Of a DNA stretch of 38,420 nucleotides, positions 23,740-32,241 are shown one piece after another. Origin of the DNA: an uncultured Clostridia bacterium (GTDB lineage: Bacteria; Bacillota; Clostridia; Christensenellales; Aristaeellaceae). The notes under the pieces are model-generated. The model had not been told where the DNA came from. It was given only the letters and a program-made list of their open reading frames with translations, and made no database searches. Numbering within the stretch: position 1 is the first letter of the stretch; each line of letters opens with the position of its first letter. The stretch covers positions 1 through 38,420 of the forward strand of contig CAMENN010000014.1 of assembly GCA_945928315.1 (NCBI GenBank). The letters are read 5' to 3'. The position numbers and the translations under genes are program-made.

Positions 23740-23767
23740 GAAGCCGCCCCGCGGCGGCTTCTCTTTT
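23740..23767 (+). terminator. Stem-loop with T-tract after the third binding-protein gene
   Basis: GAAGCCGCC (23740-23748) pairs perfectly with GGCGGCTTC (23753-23761), followed by TCTTTT. Like its counterparts at 3825 and 20599 it sits between binding-protein and permease genes. Confidence 0.75.
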
Positions 23768-23799
23768 CCCCCGGACGGCCCGACAACCGAAAACGACGG

Positions 23800-23826
23800 G
23801 CGCCGTGCGCTAAGGGCGCACGGCGC
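23800..23826 (+). other. Second stem-loop in the same spacer
   Basis: GCGCCGTGCGC (23800-23810) and GCGCACGGCGC (23816-23826) form a perfect 11-bp stem followed by TTTC, 36 bases before the permease ATG. Two successive hairpins suggest strong control of read-through or mRNA processing. Confidence 0.65.
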
Positions 23827-23862
23827 TTTCCTGATCCCGTTTTGTAAAGGAGTGCTGGCAGG

Positions 23863-26382
23863 ATGAAGAACAAATCGCGGCCACAGGCGCAGCTCGGCGA
23901 CAACCGGGAGCCCGCGATCGTCAAGACCGCGCTGGCGATTGCGCTGCTCGTGGGCGTGCTGATGATCGCAGCTGGCGTGATGGGCATGAACGCGTTCACC
24001 GCCTCCGGCTTTGACTCGGAGGACGGCTTTTCGCACCTGTATCACATGAAGCGCGCACTGGATACCCACTATGACACGGCCATCGCGCCCGCGCTTGATA
24101 GCCTGAGCGGCGAGGAGCGCGCGCAGACCGAAGACAAGCTGGACGCCATGCTCCTCGCCTGCTGGGCGGAACTGATGGGCGACGAGGAGGCCGCCAGAGC
24201 CGATCTCGACGCGTTTGTCGCCTCCCTACCGGAAAAGGAGCAGGACAGCGCCACCATGAAGCTCTTCGACGTCGCGTTCGCCGTGGACGGTCCCAAGGTG
24301 TCCTCCAAGATCAAAAAGCAGCTCTCCGCCATGGACGACAGCGAGCGCACCGCCTTCCGCCGCACGCTGCTGCTCGCCCTCACCGATGAGAGTATCGGGC
24401 TGCCCGATGCCGCCGCAGCCGCCACGGAGGGCAAGGAGGGCGCCGAGCGCGAGCGCATCCTGCTGCAGCTGTTCCTCATCAGCGGCAGCGCCGTCAGCGA
24501 ATCCGTGCCCACGGACCTGGCCAACAGCCTCAAGAAGGCCGTGCGCAAGGACACCGCGCGCATCGAGGCCTACAAGAAGGCCGTCGCGGGCAGCGTGGGC
24601 TTCGCCTTGCAGTTCATCGTCTCCCACAGCCGCACCATCTGCATGCTGGGCATCCTGCTGGTCATCGACGTGGCGCTGCTGTTCTTCCTGCTGGGCGCGG
24701 ACCACAGCTGGCACTTTGACATGAAGTGGATCATCATCCTGCTGATCATCGACTTCATGCTCCTGTTCCAGATGCTCCCGCTGATCTACCTGGTCGTCAA
24801 GGCGTTCTTCCCGAACGGCTCCTTCACGCTGGAGACGTTCACGCGCCTGTACACCTACCCGATGAACTGGAGCGCGCTCAAGAACACGCTCATCGCCGCC
24901 TCCGCGACGATGGTGCTGGGCACGCTGCTCGCCTTCCCGCTGGCCTGGCTGGTGGGCCGCACCAACCTCTACGGCCGCAAGTTCTTCCGCAGCCTGTTCG
25001 TGCTCACCTACATGGTGCCGCCGTACGTCGGCGCGATGGCCTGGCTGCGCCTGCTCAACCCGAACGTGGGCGATATGAACGTGTTCCTGCGCACCCTCTT
25101 CGGCATGGCGCCGGACGCGACCGGCCCGATCAACATCTACTCGCTGGGCGGCCTCATCTGGGTGCTGACCACGTTCTACTACCCCTACGCCTTCATCACG
25201 ATCTCCCGCGCGATGGAGAAGATGGACCCGACGCTCGAGGAGGCCAGCCGCATCTCCGGCGCCTCCCCGCTCAAGACGCTCTTCACCGTCACGCTGCCGA
25301 TGATGACGCCCTCGCTGATCGCGGGCGCGCTGCTGGTCTTCGTCTGCGCGGCCAGCTGCTACGGCATCCCCTCGATCATCGGCGCACCGGGCAAGGTGCA
25401 CACCGTCACCACCCGCATCATCGAATATTATGGTCTGGGCACGCAGGGCCTCAACGACGCGACCGGCCTGGCCGTGTTCCTGATGGTCATCGCCATCATC
25501 GTGCTCTACGTCTCGGACGTGGTCATGGCGAAGAAGCAGTACATCACGGTCAGCGGCAAATCGACCCGCCCGAACACCGTCGATCTGCGCGGCTGGCGCG
25601 TTCCGCTGACGGTGATGGTCAGCCTCTTCGCGGTGATCGTCATCCTCATCCCGTTCGCCACCATCCTGACCACCTCCTTCAAGGTGGACGTGGGCAAGAG
25701 CCTGCGCGACCCCGGCAACTTCACCTTCGGCCAGTGGACGCTGATCTTCTCGCGCCAGGAGACGCTTGATTGCCTCAAGAACAGCCTCATCTTCGGCGCA
25801 GTCACGGCCACGGTGGGCATCGTCATCGCCTGCGTGATGAGCTACCTGCTCCAGCGCACGCACATCCGCGGCCGCAAGCTTCCGGACTTCATGATCACGC
25901 TGGGCAGCGGCACGCCGTCCGTGGTCATCGCGCTGGGCCTCATCATGACGATGAAGGGCGACTTCGGCGTGAACATCTACAACACCGCGTACATCATGAT
26001 CGTCGCCTACCTCATCAAGTACCTGATGATGGGCATGCGCACGGTCGTCTCCGCGATGAGCCAGATCCACGTCTCGCTCGAGGAGTGCTCGCAGGTCTCC
26101 GGCGCGAGCTGGCTGCGCACGATGTTCAAAATCACCGGCCCGCTCATCTTCCCCTCGATCGCCGCGGGCTGGTTCCTCATCTTCATCCCGTCCTTCTATG
26201 AGCTGTCCATGACGACGCTGCTCTACTCCAACACCACCAAGACCATCGGCTTCCAGCTCTATGAGTACTGGACGTTCACCTCGCAGCCGCAGGCGTGCGC
26301 GATGGCCTTCGGCATCCTGATCATCGTCGTGGCGCTCAACTTTGTGCTCAACAAGCTCACCAAGGGCGAATTCTCCATCTGA
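23863..26382 (+). CDS. Fused double permease of an iron/phosphonate-type ABC transporter with N-terminal extra domain
   Basis: The 839-residue protein contains both pore halves in one chain, as in FbpB-type permeases. Two EAA loops are visible: EEASRISGASPLKTLFTVTLPMM around residue 460 and EECSQVSGASWLRTMFKITGPLI around 741. The usual fused permease has about 500-560 residues. Here about 270 extra precede it: a membrane segment at about 25-45, a helical hydrophilic region of about 200 residues rich in Asp, Glu, Lys and Ala (about 46-245), and two further membrane segments before the core. The extra region has no motif I recognise. It is expressed between the binding protein and ATPase genes, with AAAGGAG upstream. 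Confidence 0.88.
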   Translation: MKNKSRPQAQLGDNREPAIVKTALAIALLVGVLMIAAGVMGMNAFTASGFDSEDGFSHLYHMKRALDTHYDTAIAPALDSLSGEERAQTEDKLDAMLLACWAELMGDEEAARADLDAFVASLPEKEQDSATMKLFDVAFAVDGPKVSSKIKKQLSAMDDSERTAFRRTLLLALTDESIGLPDAAAAATEGKEGAERERILLQLFLISGSAVSESVPTDLANSLKKAVRKDTARIEAYKKAVAGSVGFALQFIVSHSRTICMLGILLVIDVALLFFLLGADHSWHFDMKWIIILLIIDFMLLFQMLPLIYLVVKAFFPNGSFTLETFTRLYTYPMNWSALKNTLIAASATMVLGTLLAFPLAWLVGRTNLYGRKFFRSLFVLTYMVPPYVGAMAWLRLLNPNVGDMNVFLRTLFGMAPDATGPINIYSLGGLIWVLTTFYYPYAFITISRAMEKMDPTLEEASRISGASPLKTLFTVTLPMMTPSLIAGALLVFVCAASCYGIPSIIGAPGKVHTVTTRIIEYYGLGTQGLNDATGLAVFLMVIAIIVLYVSDVVMAKKQYITVSGKSTRPNTVDLRGWRVPLTVMVSLFAVIVILIPFATILTTSFKVDVGKSLRDPGNFTFGQWTLIFSRQETLDCLKNSLIFGAVTATVGIVIACVMSYLLQRTHIRGRKLPDFMITLGSGTPSVVIALGLIMTMKGDFGVNIYNTAYIMIVAYLIKYLMMGMRTVVSAMSQIHVSLEECSQVSGASWLRTMFKITGPLIFPSIAAGWFLIFIPSFYELSMTTLLYSNTTKTIGFQLYEYWTFTSQPQACAMAFGILIIVVALNFVLNKLTKGEFSI

Positions 26383-26407
26383 CCGCATTGAAGGAGTGTA
26401 AAAACGT

Positions 26408-27484
26408 ATGGCAAGCGTAACCATTCAGAACGTCACCAAGGCGTTTGGCAATTCGGTCGTGCTGGACAAGTTCAACGCGACGTTTGAAAACGGGGAATTC
26501 GTCACCCTGCTGGGCCCCTCCGGCTGCGGCAAGACCACGATGCTGCGCATCATCGCCGGCTTCGAAAAGCCGACCTCCGGCAGCGTGCTCTTCGACGACC
26601 GCGTCGTCTCCAGCGGCAAGGTCTTTCTCCAGCCGGAAAAGCGCGACATCGGCATGGTCTTCCAGTCCTATGCCGTCTGGCCGCACATGACGGTCTTTGA
26701 CAACGTCGCCTACCCGCTGACCATCAAGAAGCAGGACAAGGCGACCATCCGCAAGAAGGTGGAGCGCGTGCTCTCCGCCGTGCACCTGATTCAGTACGCC
26801 GACCGCATCCCCAGCCAGCTCTCCGGCGGCCAGCAGCAGCGCGTGGCGCTCGCCCGCGCGCTGGTGGCAGAGCCGGCGCTGCTGCTGCTGGATGAGCCGC
26901 TCTCCAACCTCGACGCCAAGCTGCGCGAGAGCATGCGCTTTGAGATCAAGGAGATCCAGAAGGAATACGGCATCACGGTCGTCTACGTCACGCACGATCA
27001 GACCGAAGCCATGGCGATGAGCGACCGCATCGTGGTCATCAACCGCGGCGTGATCCAGCAGATCGGCTCTCCACGCGAGATCTACACCGCCCCGGCGAAC
27101 CCGTTCGTCGCGGACTTCGTGGGCAAGATCGAGTTCCTGGAGGGTGAAGTGCGGGATGGCGCTATCGAGCTGACCGGCTGCGGGCAGCGCCTGCCCTACA
27201 AGGGCCCGCTGACCGGCAGCGTGATCGTGGGCATCCGTCCGGAGCAGGTGCAGTATGCCGCCGCGGGCGAGGGCGAGCTGACCGGCATGGTGCGCACGCA
27301 TTTCTATCTGGGCGATGTGGACGACTGCCGCGTCGATCTGGGTGAGGGCAAGGAGCTGCGCGTCATCGCCGACCCGTACATGAGCATGGGCGTCGCGGCG
27401 GGCAAGCAGGTCACACTGAAGGTCCGCAGCTTCCACGTCTTCCCGAAGGACGAGGCGGGCGATTTCCGCAAGATTCTGACCTGA
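26408..27484 (+). CDS. ABC transporter ATPase (FbpC/PotA type)
   Basis: This cytoplasmic ATPase powers the transporter encoded just upstream. The 358-residue chain has Walker [10 protein letters not shown] (36-44), Q-loop [13 protein letters not shown], signature LSGGQQQR (from 138), Walker B LLLLDEP (Asp162, Glu163) and H-loop [15 protein letters not shown]-terminal TOBE-like domain of about 120 residues starts after [10 protein letters not shown], with the IVGIRPEQV pattern. Start and spacing (25 bases after the permease gene, GAAGGAG) are standard. It is the only ABC ATPase in the window; whether it also serves the two ATPase-less sugar systems is unknown, though multitask ATPases usually resemble MsmX/MalK. 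Confidence 0.93.
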   Translation: MASVTIQNVTKAFGNSVVLDKFNATFENGEFVTLLGPSGCGKTTMLRIIAGFEKPTSGSVLFDDRVVSSGKVFLQPEKRDIGMVFQSYAVWPHMTVFDNVAYPLTIKKQDKATIRKKVERVLSAVHLIQYADRIPSQLSGGQQQRVALARALVAEPALLLLDEPLSNLDAKLRESMRFEIKEIQKEYGITVVYVTHDQTEAMAMSDRIVVINRGVIQQIGSPREIYTAPANPFVADFVGKIEFLEGEVRDGAIELTGCGQRLPYKGPLTGSVIVGIRPEQVQYAAAGEGELTGMVRTHFYLGDVDDCRVDLGEGKELRVIADPYMSMGVAAGKQVTLKVRSFHVFPKDEAGDFRKILT

Positions 27485-27500
27485 TCCGATGCTCAGAAAG

Positions 27501-27537
27501 AAGCGGGGTCAAGGGGCATTGCCCCTTGACCCCGCTT
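27501..27537. terminator. Perfect 17-bp palindromic hairpin between convergent genes, related to the repeat family
   Basis: AAGCGGGGTCAAGGGGC (27501-27517) and its exact complement (27521-27537) are separated by ATT. The right flank reads GCGCGAAGCGGGGTCAAGGGG on the minus strand, close to the head of repeat copy A. It lies 17 bases after the ATPase stop and could end transcription in both directions, although T-tracts are poor. The following 27538-27675 contains only a short fragment (CCGTCAGGGTTTGCTTCG, 27580-27597) resembling repeat module 3. Confidence 0.7.
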
Positions 27538-27675
27538 CGCGCTTAGGAAAGCAATTCTGAATGAAATCCGTACCATTCACCGTCAGGGTTTGCTTCGTCC
27601 CCCGTCCACTTCCTCTCCGGCCGCTTCGCGCCGACGGGCAGCACACCCCGCCGTGCCCCCATCTCCCGGGCGCGG

Positions 27676-29148
27676 TCAGTCCGCCGATTCGCTCAGCGCG
27701 ATCAGCTCGTCCAGGATCGCCAGCGTCTCCTTGGCCGGGACCACGCAGCTGGTCAGCAGCCGCTTGAGGTAGTATTCCCTGAAGCTCTCGCAGAACTCCG
27801 GCTGCGTGATGAGCGCCTCGGCGTGCTCCCCGTCCAGCCTGTAATCGGTGTGCGACTTGGTCAGCAGCACGCCCCTTCCCTCGTACAGGCCGATCTCCTC
27901 CTGAACGGGCGTCAGGTCCTTTTTGAAGAAATAGACGGTGAAATACGGGTTGTCCGCCGTCTGCGCGCGCAGGCCGCGCAGAATCTGCACGCGCTCCTCC
28001 CGCGTATAGGGCCGGATGGCGAAAAAGTGGTCCGACTGCCGGCCCGTCAGCGCAAACCGGCGCATCGACTCATAGGTGAAGATCGTGTGCGTCGGCTTGT
28101 GCTTGCCGAAGAAGTTCTGCCAGCGGCGCAGCTGCACGTCGTAGAACGCGCGGACCAGCGCCTCGCGCTCCTCCGCCTCACCGAAGCCGATCGCCGCAAA
28201 GCCGTCCCTGACCGGTCCCAGCAGGATGTCCGGATGGATGAAATTGATCGGCACGTCGCACTTGATGTCGTAGAGGGTGATGTCCTCCTCGATCGCCCGG
28301 TACTGCTCCGTGTATTGCAGGTAGTCCAGTGGGCTGGCCGGCTGCACGAACATGTTCTTGATGGGCTTCGCATGCTGCGCGTGCTTCGTGAAGAGATGCC
28401 AGAGGAAGCCAAACGCCGCCTCATCCCCGTATTCGCAGCAGGAGAGCGTCCCGCTGTCCGGCATAACCGCATGCACGAAATGGCTGCCTCCGCCGTCGTC
28501 CTCATAGACAGCCAGCAGCATGTCGCAGTTGTACAGGCTCCGCTGCGCGCCGTCCTCCAGCATGTACGCCTGATAGCCCGGCGCATAGACGACCGGCTGA
28601 ATCGTGGCGATCGCCCGGACGAGGGCTGTGCCCGTCGCATCAATATAGTGCGTGATCTGCACATCCTGCGCGTGCGCTCTGGCGATTTCCCGGGCCAGCG
28701 CGCTGAACAGCACCGTCTCGCAGCAGCCCACAATCAGCATCTGCACGTGCTTTCCGGCGAGGACCCGGCCCAGACACGTCTCCAGGCTCTCCTCCGCCTC
28801 CGCGCCGTCCACCCAGCGGGCCACGCGGATGGCGGTTTCCTGCGCCTGCCGCGGCATGACCAGCTCGTCCATCGCGCGGTTGATGCAAAAGCGCTCCGCC
28901 CCGATCCGGGAGATTTCCAGCCCCTCCTCCAGATCACTCCACTCTCCGCCGGTCAGCGGCAGTGCCTTTTCCCGGCGCATCCGCTCGATGAAATCGTGCT
29001 GCTTCTCGTAACTGACCTCGCCATTGAGTATGCGGAATACGCTGTTTCTGCTGTTGAACGCCATCCTGCGCGACAGCTCAGAGGCTGAAACGCCATAGCG
29101 TGCGAGGATCTCCCTGAGGCGCTCCGCCAGCGTGCGAACCGGTTCCAT
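27676..29148 (-). CDS. HTH-domain protein of unknown function
   Basis: I do not recognise the family of this 490-residue protein. The first 60 residues look like an XRE-type helix-turn-helix (LAERLREILARYGVSASELSRRMAF, then SVFRILNGEVSYEKQHDFIERM). The rest is a soluble domain with no signal peptide or membrane segment. Visible landmarks are MLIVGCCETVLFSALAREIA, YIDATGTALVRAIATIQPVVYAPGYQAYML, CDVPINFIHPDILLGPVRDGF and FFAIRPYTREERVQILRGLR. It could be a ligand-responsive regulator. It is monocistronic, has its own promoter, uses an ATG seven bases after GGGAGG, and converges on the third ABC operon, which it may or may not control. Confidence 0.7.
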   Translation of the reverse strand: MEPVRTLAERLREILARYGVSASELSRRMAFNSRNSVFRILNGEVSYEKQHDFIERMRREKALPLTGGEWSDLEEGLEISRIGAERFCINRAMDELVMPRQAQETAIRVARWVDGAEAEESLETCLGRVLAGKHVQMLIVGCCETVLFSALAREIARAHAQDVQITHYIDATGTALVRAIATIQPVVYAPGYQAYMLEDGAQRSLYNCDMLLAVYEDDGGGSHFVHAVMPDSGTLSCCEYGDEAAFGFLWHLFTKHAQHAKPIKNMFVQPASPLDYLQYTEQYRAIEEDITLYDIKCDVPINFIHPDILLGPVRDGFAAIGFGEAEEREALVRAFYDVQLRRWQNFFGKHKPTHTIFTYESMRRFALTGRQSDHFFAIRPYTREERVQILRGLRAQTADNPYFTVYFFKKDLTPVQEEIGLYEGRGVLLTKSHTDYRLDGEHAEALITQPEFCESFREYYLKRLLTSCVVPAKETLAILDELIALSESAD

Positions 29149-29181
29149 GCTCCGACCTCCCGAATGCGCTTGATCAGCTCT

Positions 29182-29210
29182 ATTTTATCCGTTCGGGCGC
29201 CGGTTTTCAA
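29182..29210 (-). promoter_or_regulatory. Promoter of the HTH-protein gene
   Basis: On the minus strand TTGAAA (plus 29205-29210) and TAAAAT (plus 29182-29187) are separated by exactly 17 bases, about 30 bases before the start at 29148. The rest of the gap to 29387 shows no clear terminator for the upstream spo0A gene. Confidence 0.75.
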
Positions 29211-29387
29211 TAGCCGTTCCGACAAAAAAACATCCGTTTCACGTCCATCGGCAATCCTGCTCCTTTCGCATGCCTTTCGGTCCTTGTGAAAACAGCAGCG
29301 GATGTCTCCGGTTCATCGGGCTAATTCAGTTGATCGCGCCGGTCAAATTTTCGTTTCATTATCCAGCATCCGCAGGTTTTCCAACCC

Positions 29388-30173
29388 TCACGCGCTCTTC
29401 TCGATCCTCAGCCTGTCCGCGACGAGCGCGATGAACTCGCCATTGGTCGGCTTGTCGTCCAGGCTGCACACGTTCTTGCCGAACGCCTCATCCAGCGCCT
29501 CGATGCGCCCGCGGTTCCAGGCGACCTCGATGGCGTGGCGGATGGCGCGCTCGACCTTGCTCGACGTCGTGTTGAACCGCTTGGCGATGCCCGGATACAG
29601 CTCCTTCGTGATGCGGCCCATCAGGTCGGGGTTGTCGATGACCATGCGCACGGCCTCGCGCAGATACTGATAGCCCTTGATGTGCGCGGGAATGCCGACC
29701 GTCAGGAACAGGTTGGCGATGCGCTCCTCCAGGCTCTGCGCCCCGGCGTCCTGCGCCTCGCCCTGCAGGTGCATGCACAGCTGGTCCGCCTTGCGGTCGT
29801 CGCCGGCGGCCTCGTAGACGCGCTGCGCCAGCATCGTGAAGTCAAAGGGCTTGACCATGTAGTAATGCACGCCCAGATTGATCGCCCGCGCGATGAAATC
29901 GTCCCGGCCCAGCGCCGTCAGCGCGATGACGCCCGGCTTGTGCTGCAGGTTCATCGCCTGAAGCCGTTCGAGCACCGCGTAGCCGTCCACCTGCGGCATG
30001 ATCATGTCACAGATGAGCACGTCCGGCTCCTGCTCCCCGATGAACTGCAGGGCTTCGGCGCCGTTCGCGGCCGTGCCCGTCACCTCTATGCCGTCCTGCT
30101 GTGCCAGATACTGCGCAATCATGTCCCTGAGCTGTAGGTTGTCCTCCGCCACGACGACGCGAATCGTCTCCAT
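29388..30173 (-). CDS. spo0A: Stage 0 sporulation master regulator Spo0A
   Basis: Spo0A is the phosphorylation-activated regulator that commits cells to endospore formation. The 261-residue product has an N-terminal receiver domain with acidic pair Glu10-Asp11, phosphoacceptor Asp56 (CDMIMPQVDG) and Lys in MVKPFDF near 108, a variable linker, and the C-terminal Spo0A-specific DNA-binding domain: IPAHIKGYQYLREAVRMV, LYPGIAKRF and SSKVERAIRHAIEVAWNRG, ending with TNGEFIALVADRLR. Two ATGs compete; the one at 30173 is chosen because AGGAGG is seven bases upstream, while that at 30179 leaves only one base. A 0A box upstream suggests autoregulation. Confidence 0.97.
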   Translation of the reverse strand: METIRVVVAEDNLQLRDMIAQYLAQQDGIEVTGTAANGAEALQFIGEQEPDVLICDMIMPQVDGYAVLERLQAMNLQHKPGVIALTALGRDDFIARAINLGVHYYMVKPFDFTMLAQRVYEAAGDDRKADQLCMHLQGEAQDAGAQSLEERIANLFLTVGIPAHIKGYQYLREAVRMVIDNPDLMGRITKELYPGIAKRFNTTSSKVERAIRHAIEVAWNRGRIEALDEAFGKNVCSLDDKPTNGEFIALVADRLRIEKSA

Positions 30174-30229
30174 ATGCATCCCTCCTGCGCATCCAGATAC
30201 GCTCCATTCTGATACTTCTATCCATATAG

Positions 30230-30286
30230 ATTATAACACAAGTGCGGCGGTCTTGGAAACCCCTCCGGCCGTCACAATTTTCGACA
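30230..30286 (-). promoter_or_regulatory. spo0A promoter with upstream 0A box
   Basis: On the minus strand an extended -10 TGT-TATAAT (TATAAT at plus 30230-30235) is preceded by TGTCGAAA (plus 30279-30286), an exact match to the Spo0A-binding core TGTCGAA. The box is centred about 50 bases upstream of the -10. The -35 region is weak, consistent with regulation by Spo0A itself. Confidence 0.7.
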
Positions 30287-30317
30287 CAATGGATATATAC
30301 GCGAAAACGGGCAAAAG

Positions 30318-30351
30318 AAGAACCGGAAGGGCGAAATCCCTGCCGGTTCTT
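30318..30351 (-). terminator. Terminator after the UPF0489 gene
   Basis: AAGAACCGG (30318-30326) pairs with CCGGTTCTT (30343-30351), extended inward by AGGG/CCCT after one mismatch. On the minus strand a TTCTTTTG tract follows, and on the plus strand TTTTT, so it may act in both directions. It separates the UPF0489 gene from the spo0A promoter. Confidence 0.75.
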
Positions 30352-30376
30352 TTTGGAAAAATGCAACTCAGGGCGT

Positions 30377-31087
30377 TCAGACGCTCATCGCGCGGATGTA
30401 CGGCACAAGCAGCCCCATGATGCGGTCGGCGGAGGCCGGCGCATAGCGCGGGGACTGCGCCATCGTGACGAAGTCGAAGCCGCCGTCCCGGAACGCGCGA
30501 TAGTCGTCGATCACGGTGAAGGGAATCTCCGGCTCCGGGCCGTTCACGCCCTCCATCAGCCGGGCAATGTCGCTGGTCAGGCGGATGGCCCCCGGCCCGG
30601 CGAGCAGCCGCTGCGGCACGTCCTGCCGGGAGCGCGGATTGCGCACATACGTCAGGCGGCTCACCCAGCGGAAGGCCAGCGCAAAGAGCAGGTAGTTCGC
30701 CTCGTCGAGCTTGATGCCCGCGCGGTAATTGGCGATCGCCGCGCGGGTCTCCGGCGCGCGGGTGAGCACCGCCTTGAGCACGAAGTCCGGGCCGGGCGGG
30801 CCAAACGCGAGGTCGGAATGGGTGTCCACGTGCACGACCTCAAAGGGCGCGCTCAGCGTACCGTCCGAAAGACGCGCCGCCCAGAAGTCAAGCGCCTTGT
30901 CGTGCGTGTCGAAGATCGCGCCGGGGACGGGATGCGCGCGGCTCAGCCCGCACTGCTCCTCCAGAAAGCGGATGACCTCCGCGTCGTCATACGGCTGCGC
31001 GCAGCGCTCCGGCGGACGCTCCCCCAGCGGCGCGAGCGGGCAGGCGTCCGTCAGAAAGAAGTCCATGTCCAGGTCGAGTACCTTCAT
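30377..31087 (-). CDS. UPF0489 family protein
   Basis: The 236-residue product begins MKVLDLDMDFFLTDACP and contains VVHVDTHSDLAFG near residue 85. These Asp- and His-rich motifs (DLDxDFF and HVDxHSD) are hallmarks of the UPF0489 family, which resembles the metal-binding core of the arginase/ureohydrolase fold; no biochemical function is established. The start at 31087 has GGAGG seven bases upstream. The frame is open further upstream, but that part overlaps repeat copy F and has no ribosome-binding site. It has its own promoter and terminator, so it is probably a single-gene unit. Confidence 0.75.
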   Translation of the reverse strand: MKVLDLDMDFFLTDACPLAPLGERPPERCAQPYDDAEVIRFLEEQCGLSRAHPVPGAIFDTHDKALDFWAARLSDGTLSAPFEVVHVDTHSDLAFGPPGPDFVLKAVLTRAPETRAAIANYRAGIKLDEANYLLFALAFRWVSRLTYVRNPRSRQDVPQRLLAGPGAIRLTSDIARLMEGVNGPEPEIPFTVIDDYRAFRDGGFDFVTMAQSPRYAPASADRIMGLLVPYIRAMSV

Positions 31088-31115
31088 CGTGCATCCTCCG
31101 CAGGTTGATGCCTCC

Positions 31116-31124
31116 ATTGTAGCA
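31116..31124 (-). promoter_or_regulatory. Extended -10 promoter of the UPF0489 gene
   Basis: On the minus strand TGC-TACAAT (TACAAT at plus 31116-31121) lies about 30 bases before the start codon. The -35 region (TTGCGC at 18-bp spacing) is weak. Confidence 0.5.
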
Positions 31125-31229
31125 CGGCACGGCGTACCGGCGCAACGGGTTTGCGGCGGTGAAAGCAAAGCGCCGCTCTGGGAAAGTCGTGCGCGGCCAT
31201 GCGGGATAAAACAATCCGCGTGGCAACTC

Positions 31230-31425
31230 CCCGTCAGGGTTCGCTTCGCGATGGGAAACGTTGGGACCGGAGCCTGCCGCCCGCAGTGCGGGAAACGGGC
31301 AGGCGGAGCGTCGGAAATCGCAAGGAGTGCCGCTTTCGGCACGACTATGCGAGTTCCCCGGCCCCCTAAAACCCCAGCCCGGGGGACCAGACCCCGGACC
31401 CCTTCCCCGCTTTGCGCCTATAGCT
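31230..31425. repeat. Structured intergenic repeat, copy F
   Basis: From the right on the minus strand this starts 19 bases past the yunB stop with head GCGCAAAGCGGGG and a module 2 variant (CCGGGG-TCTGGT-CCCCCGG). Module 1 lies on the plus strand (31265-31363), about 90% identical to copy A. Its first inner stem is CCCGC-AGT-GCGGG where copy A has CGCCC-AGT-GGGCG; both pair perfectly. Its hairpin GTGCCG-CTTT-CGGCAC keeps its stem while the loop differs. A short module 3 piece (GTCAGGG, ATCGCGAAGCG on the minus strand) ends it near 31230. The 356-base gap holds no gene. Confidence 0.8.
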
Positions 31426-31443
31426 CTCTTTTTCAGGATAGCA

Positions 31444-32121
31444 TCAGGGCACCATGTTCAGCTCCTCCTCGGAGAGATTGTAGCCCACGAAGCCCTCCGG
31501 CACCGCGCCGACAATGATGCTCTCCGCCGCCAGCATGTTGACCGTCACCTCCGTCGTCTGCGCGCCGGTGGGGATCACGATGCGGATGTTCGCGGTGAGC
31601 GTCAGATAGACCTTGTGGCGCGTCTGGTTGATGCCGCAGGCCTCAAACTCCGTGCGGAAATCCGTCGTCACCGAGCCGACGGGCACGATGGACACCGGTA
31701 TTCCCGGGCCGCTGCCCGCCAGCAGCGTCAACCCCAGCGCCGCGCCCAGCGGCACCGTCACGCGCTCGCTGCTCATCTGCTCGAGCATGCGCTGCGCCGC
31801 CGCGCCCGCGCGGTCCGCCAGCTGATTCATGCGCATCGTGTTCGCCGAGAGCAGCGCGACCTGTCCTTTTTCATCCATGCGCACGTTCATCAGATCGTCG
31901 TAGGCCACGCCGTCGCCCAGCGCCTCCGCCACCGCCGAGGAGAGCACCTTCGTCGCCATCGCCGAGGAGCGCGCCTGCGCCAGCGCGAACACCAGCGGCC
32001 TAAAGTTGCGCTCCACCAGCAGCAGCGCGGCGATCAGCAGCAGCAGGGCCAGCAGAAGCAGCCGCAGCCTGCGCCGCCTGCGGATCCGGCGGGAAATTTT
32101 CTTCATCTCCGATGCAGTCAT
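31444..32121 (-). CDS. yunB: Sporulation protein YunB
   Basis: YunB is a membrane protein made in the mother cell under sigma-E in B. subtilis; its exact task in spore formation is not settled. The 225-residue product has a very basic N-terminus (RRIRRRRRLR), one membrane segment at about 20-37, and the conserved body: RSSAMATKVLSSAVAEAL, GQVALLSANTMRMNQLADRA, VPLGAALGLTLLAGSGPGIPVSIVPVGSV, TDFRTEFEACGINQTRHKVYLTL and a C-terminal NMLAAESIIVGAVPEGFVGY. The start at 32121 has AGGAGGG about seven bases upstream, better than the second Met five codons later. It is divergent from the penicillin-binding protein gene. Confidence 0.9.
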   Translation of the reverse strand: MTASEMKKISRRIRRRRRLRLLLLALLLLIAALLLVERNFRPLVFALAQARSSAMATKVLSSAVAEALGDGVAYDDLMNVRMDEKGQVALLSANTMRMNQLADRAGAAAQRMLEQMSSERVTVPLGAALGLTLLAGSGPGIPVSIVPVGSVTTDFRTEFEACGINQTRHKVYLTLTANIRIVIPTGAQTTEVTVNMLAAESIIVGAVPEGFVGYNLSEEELNMVP

Positions 32122-32201
32122 TCCGATCCCTCCTGCGTCTTATATTCAGAGGGGCTGTCCGTTCATGCGCCCGATTGGGGGATGCGCAACGGCTGAAGAT
32201 A

Positions 32202-32210
32202 TGCTATAAT
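32202..32210 (+). promoter_or_regulatory. Extended -10 promoter of the penicillin-binding protein gene
   Basis: TGC-TATAAT (TATAAT at 32205-32210) is a perfect extended -10, about 30 bases before the start codon. No -35 box is recognisable at the expected distance. Confidence 0.65.
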
Positions 32211-32241
32211 ACGACTATACTGCCCTCAAAGGAGGATGTCC

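Noticed and set aside
24226..26424. 732-codon minus-strand frame opposite the fused permease
   Set aside because: Same antisense artefact: low-complexity Asp/His/Arg/Glu composition and full overlap with a gene that has two clear EAA loops.
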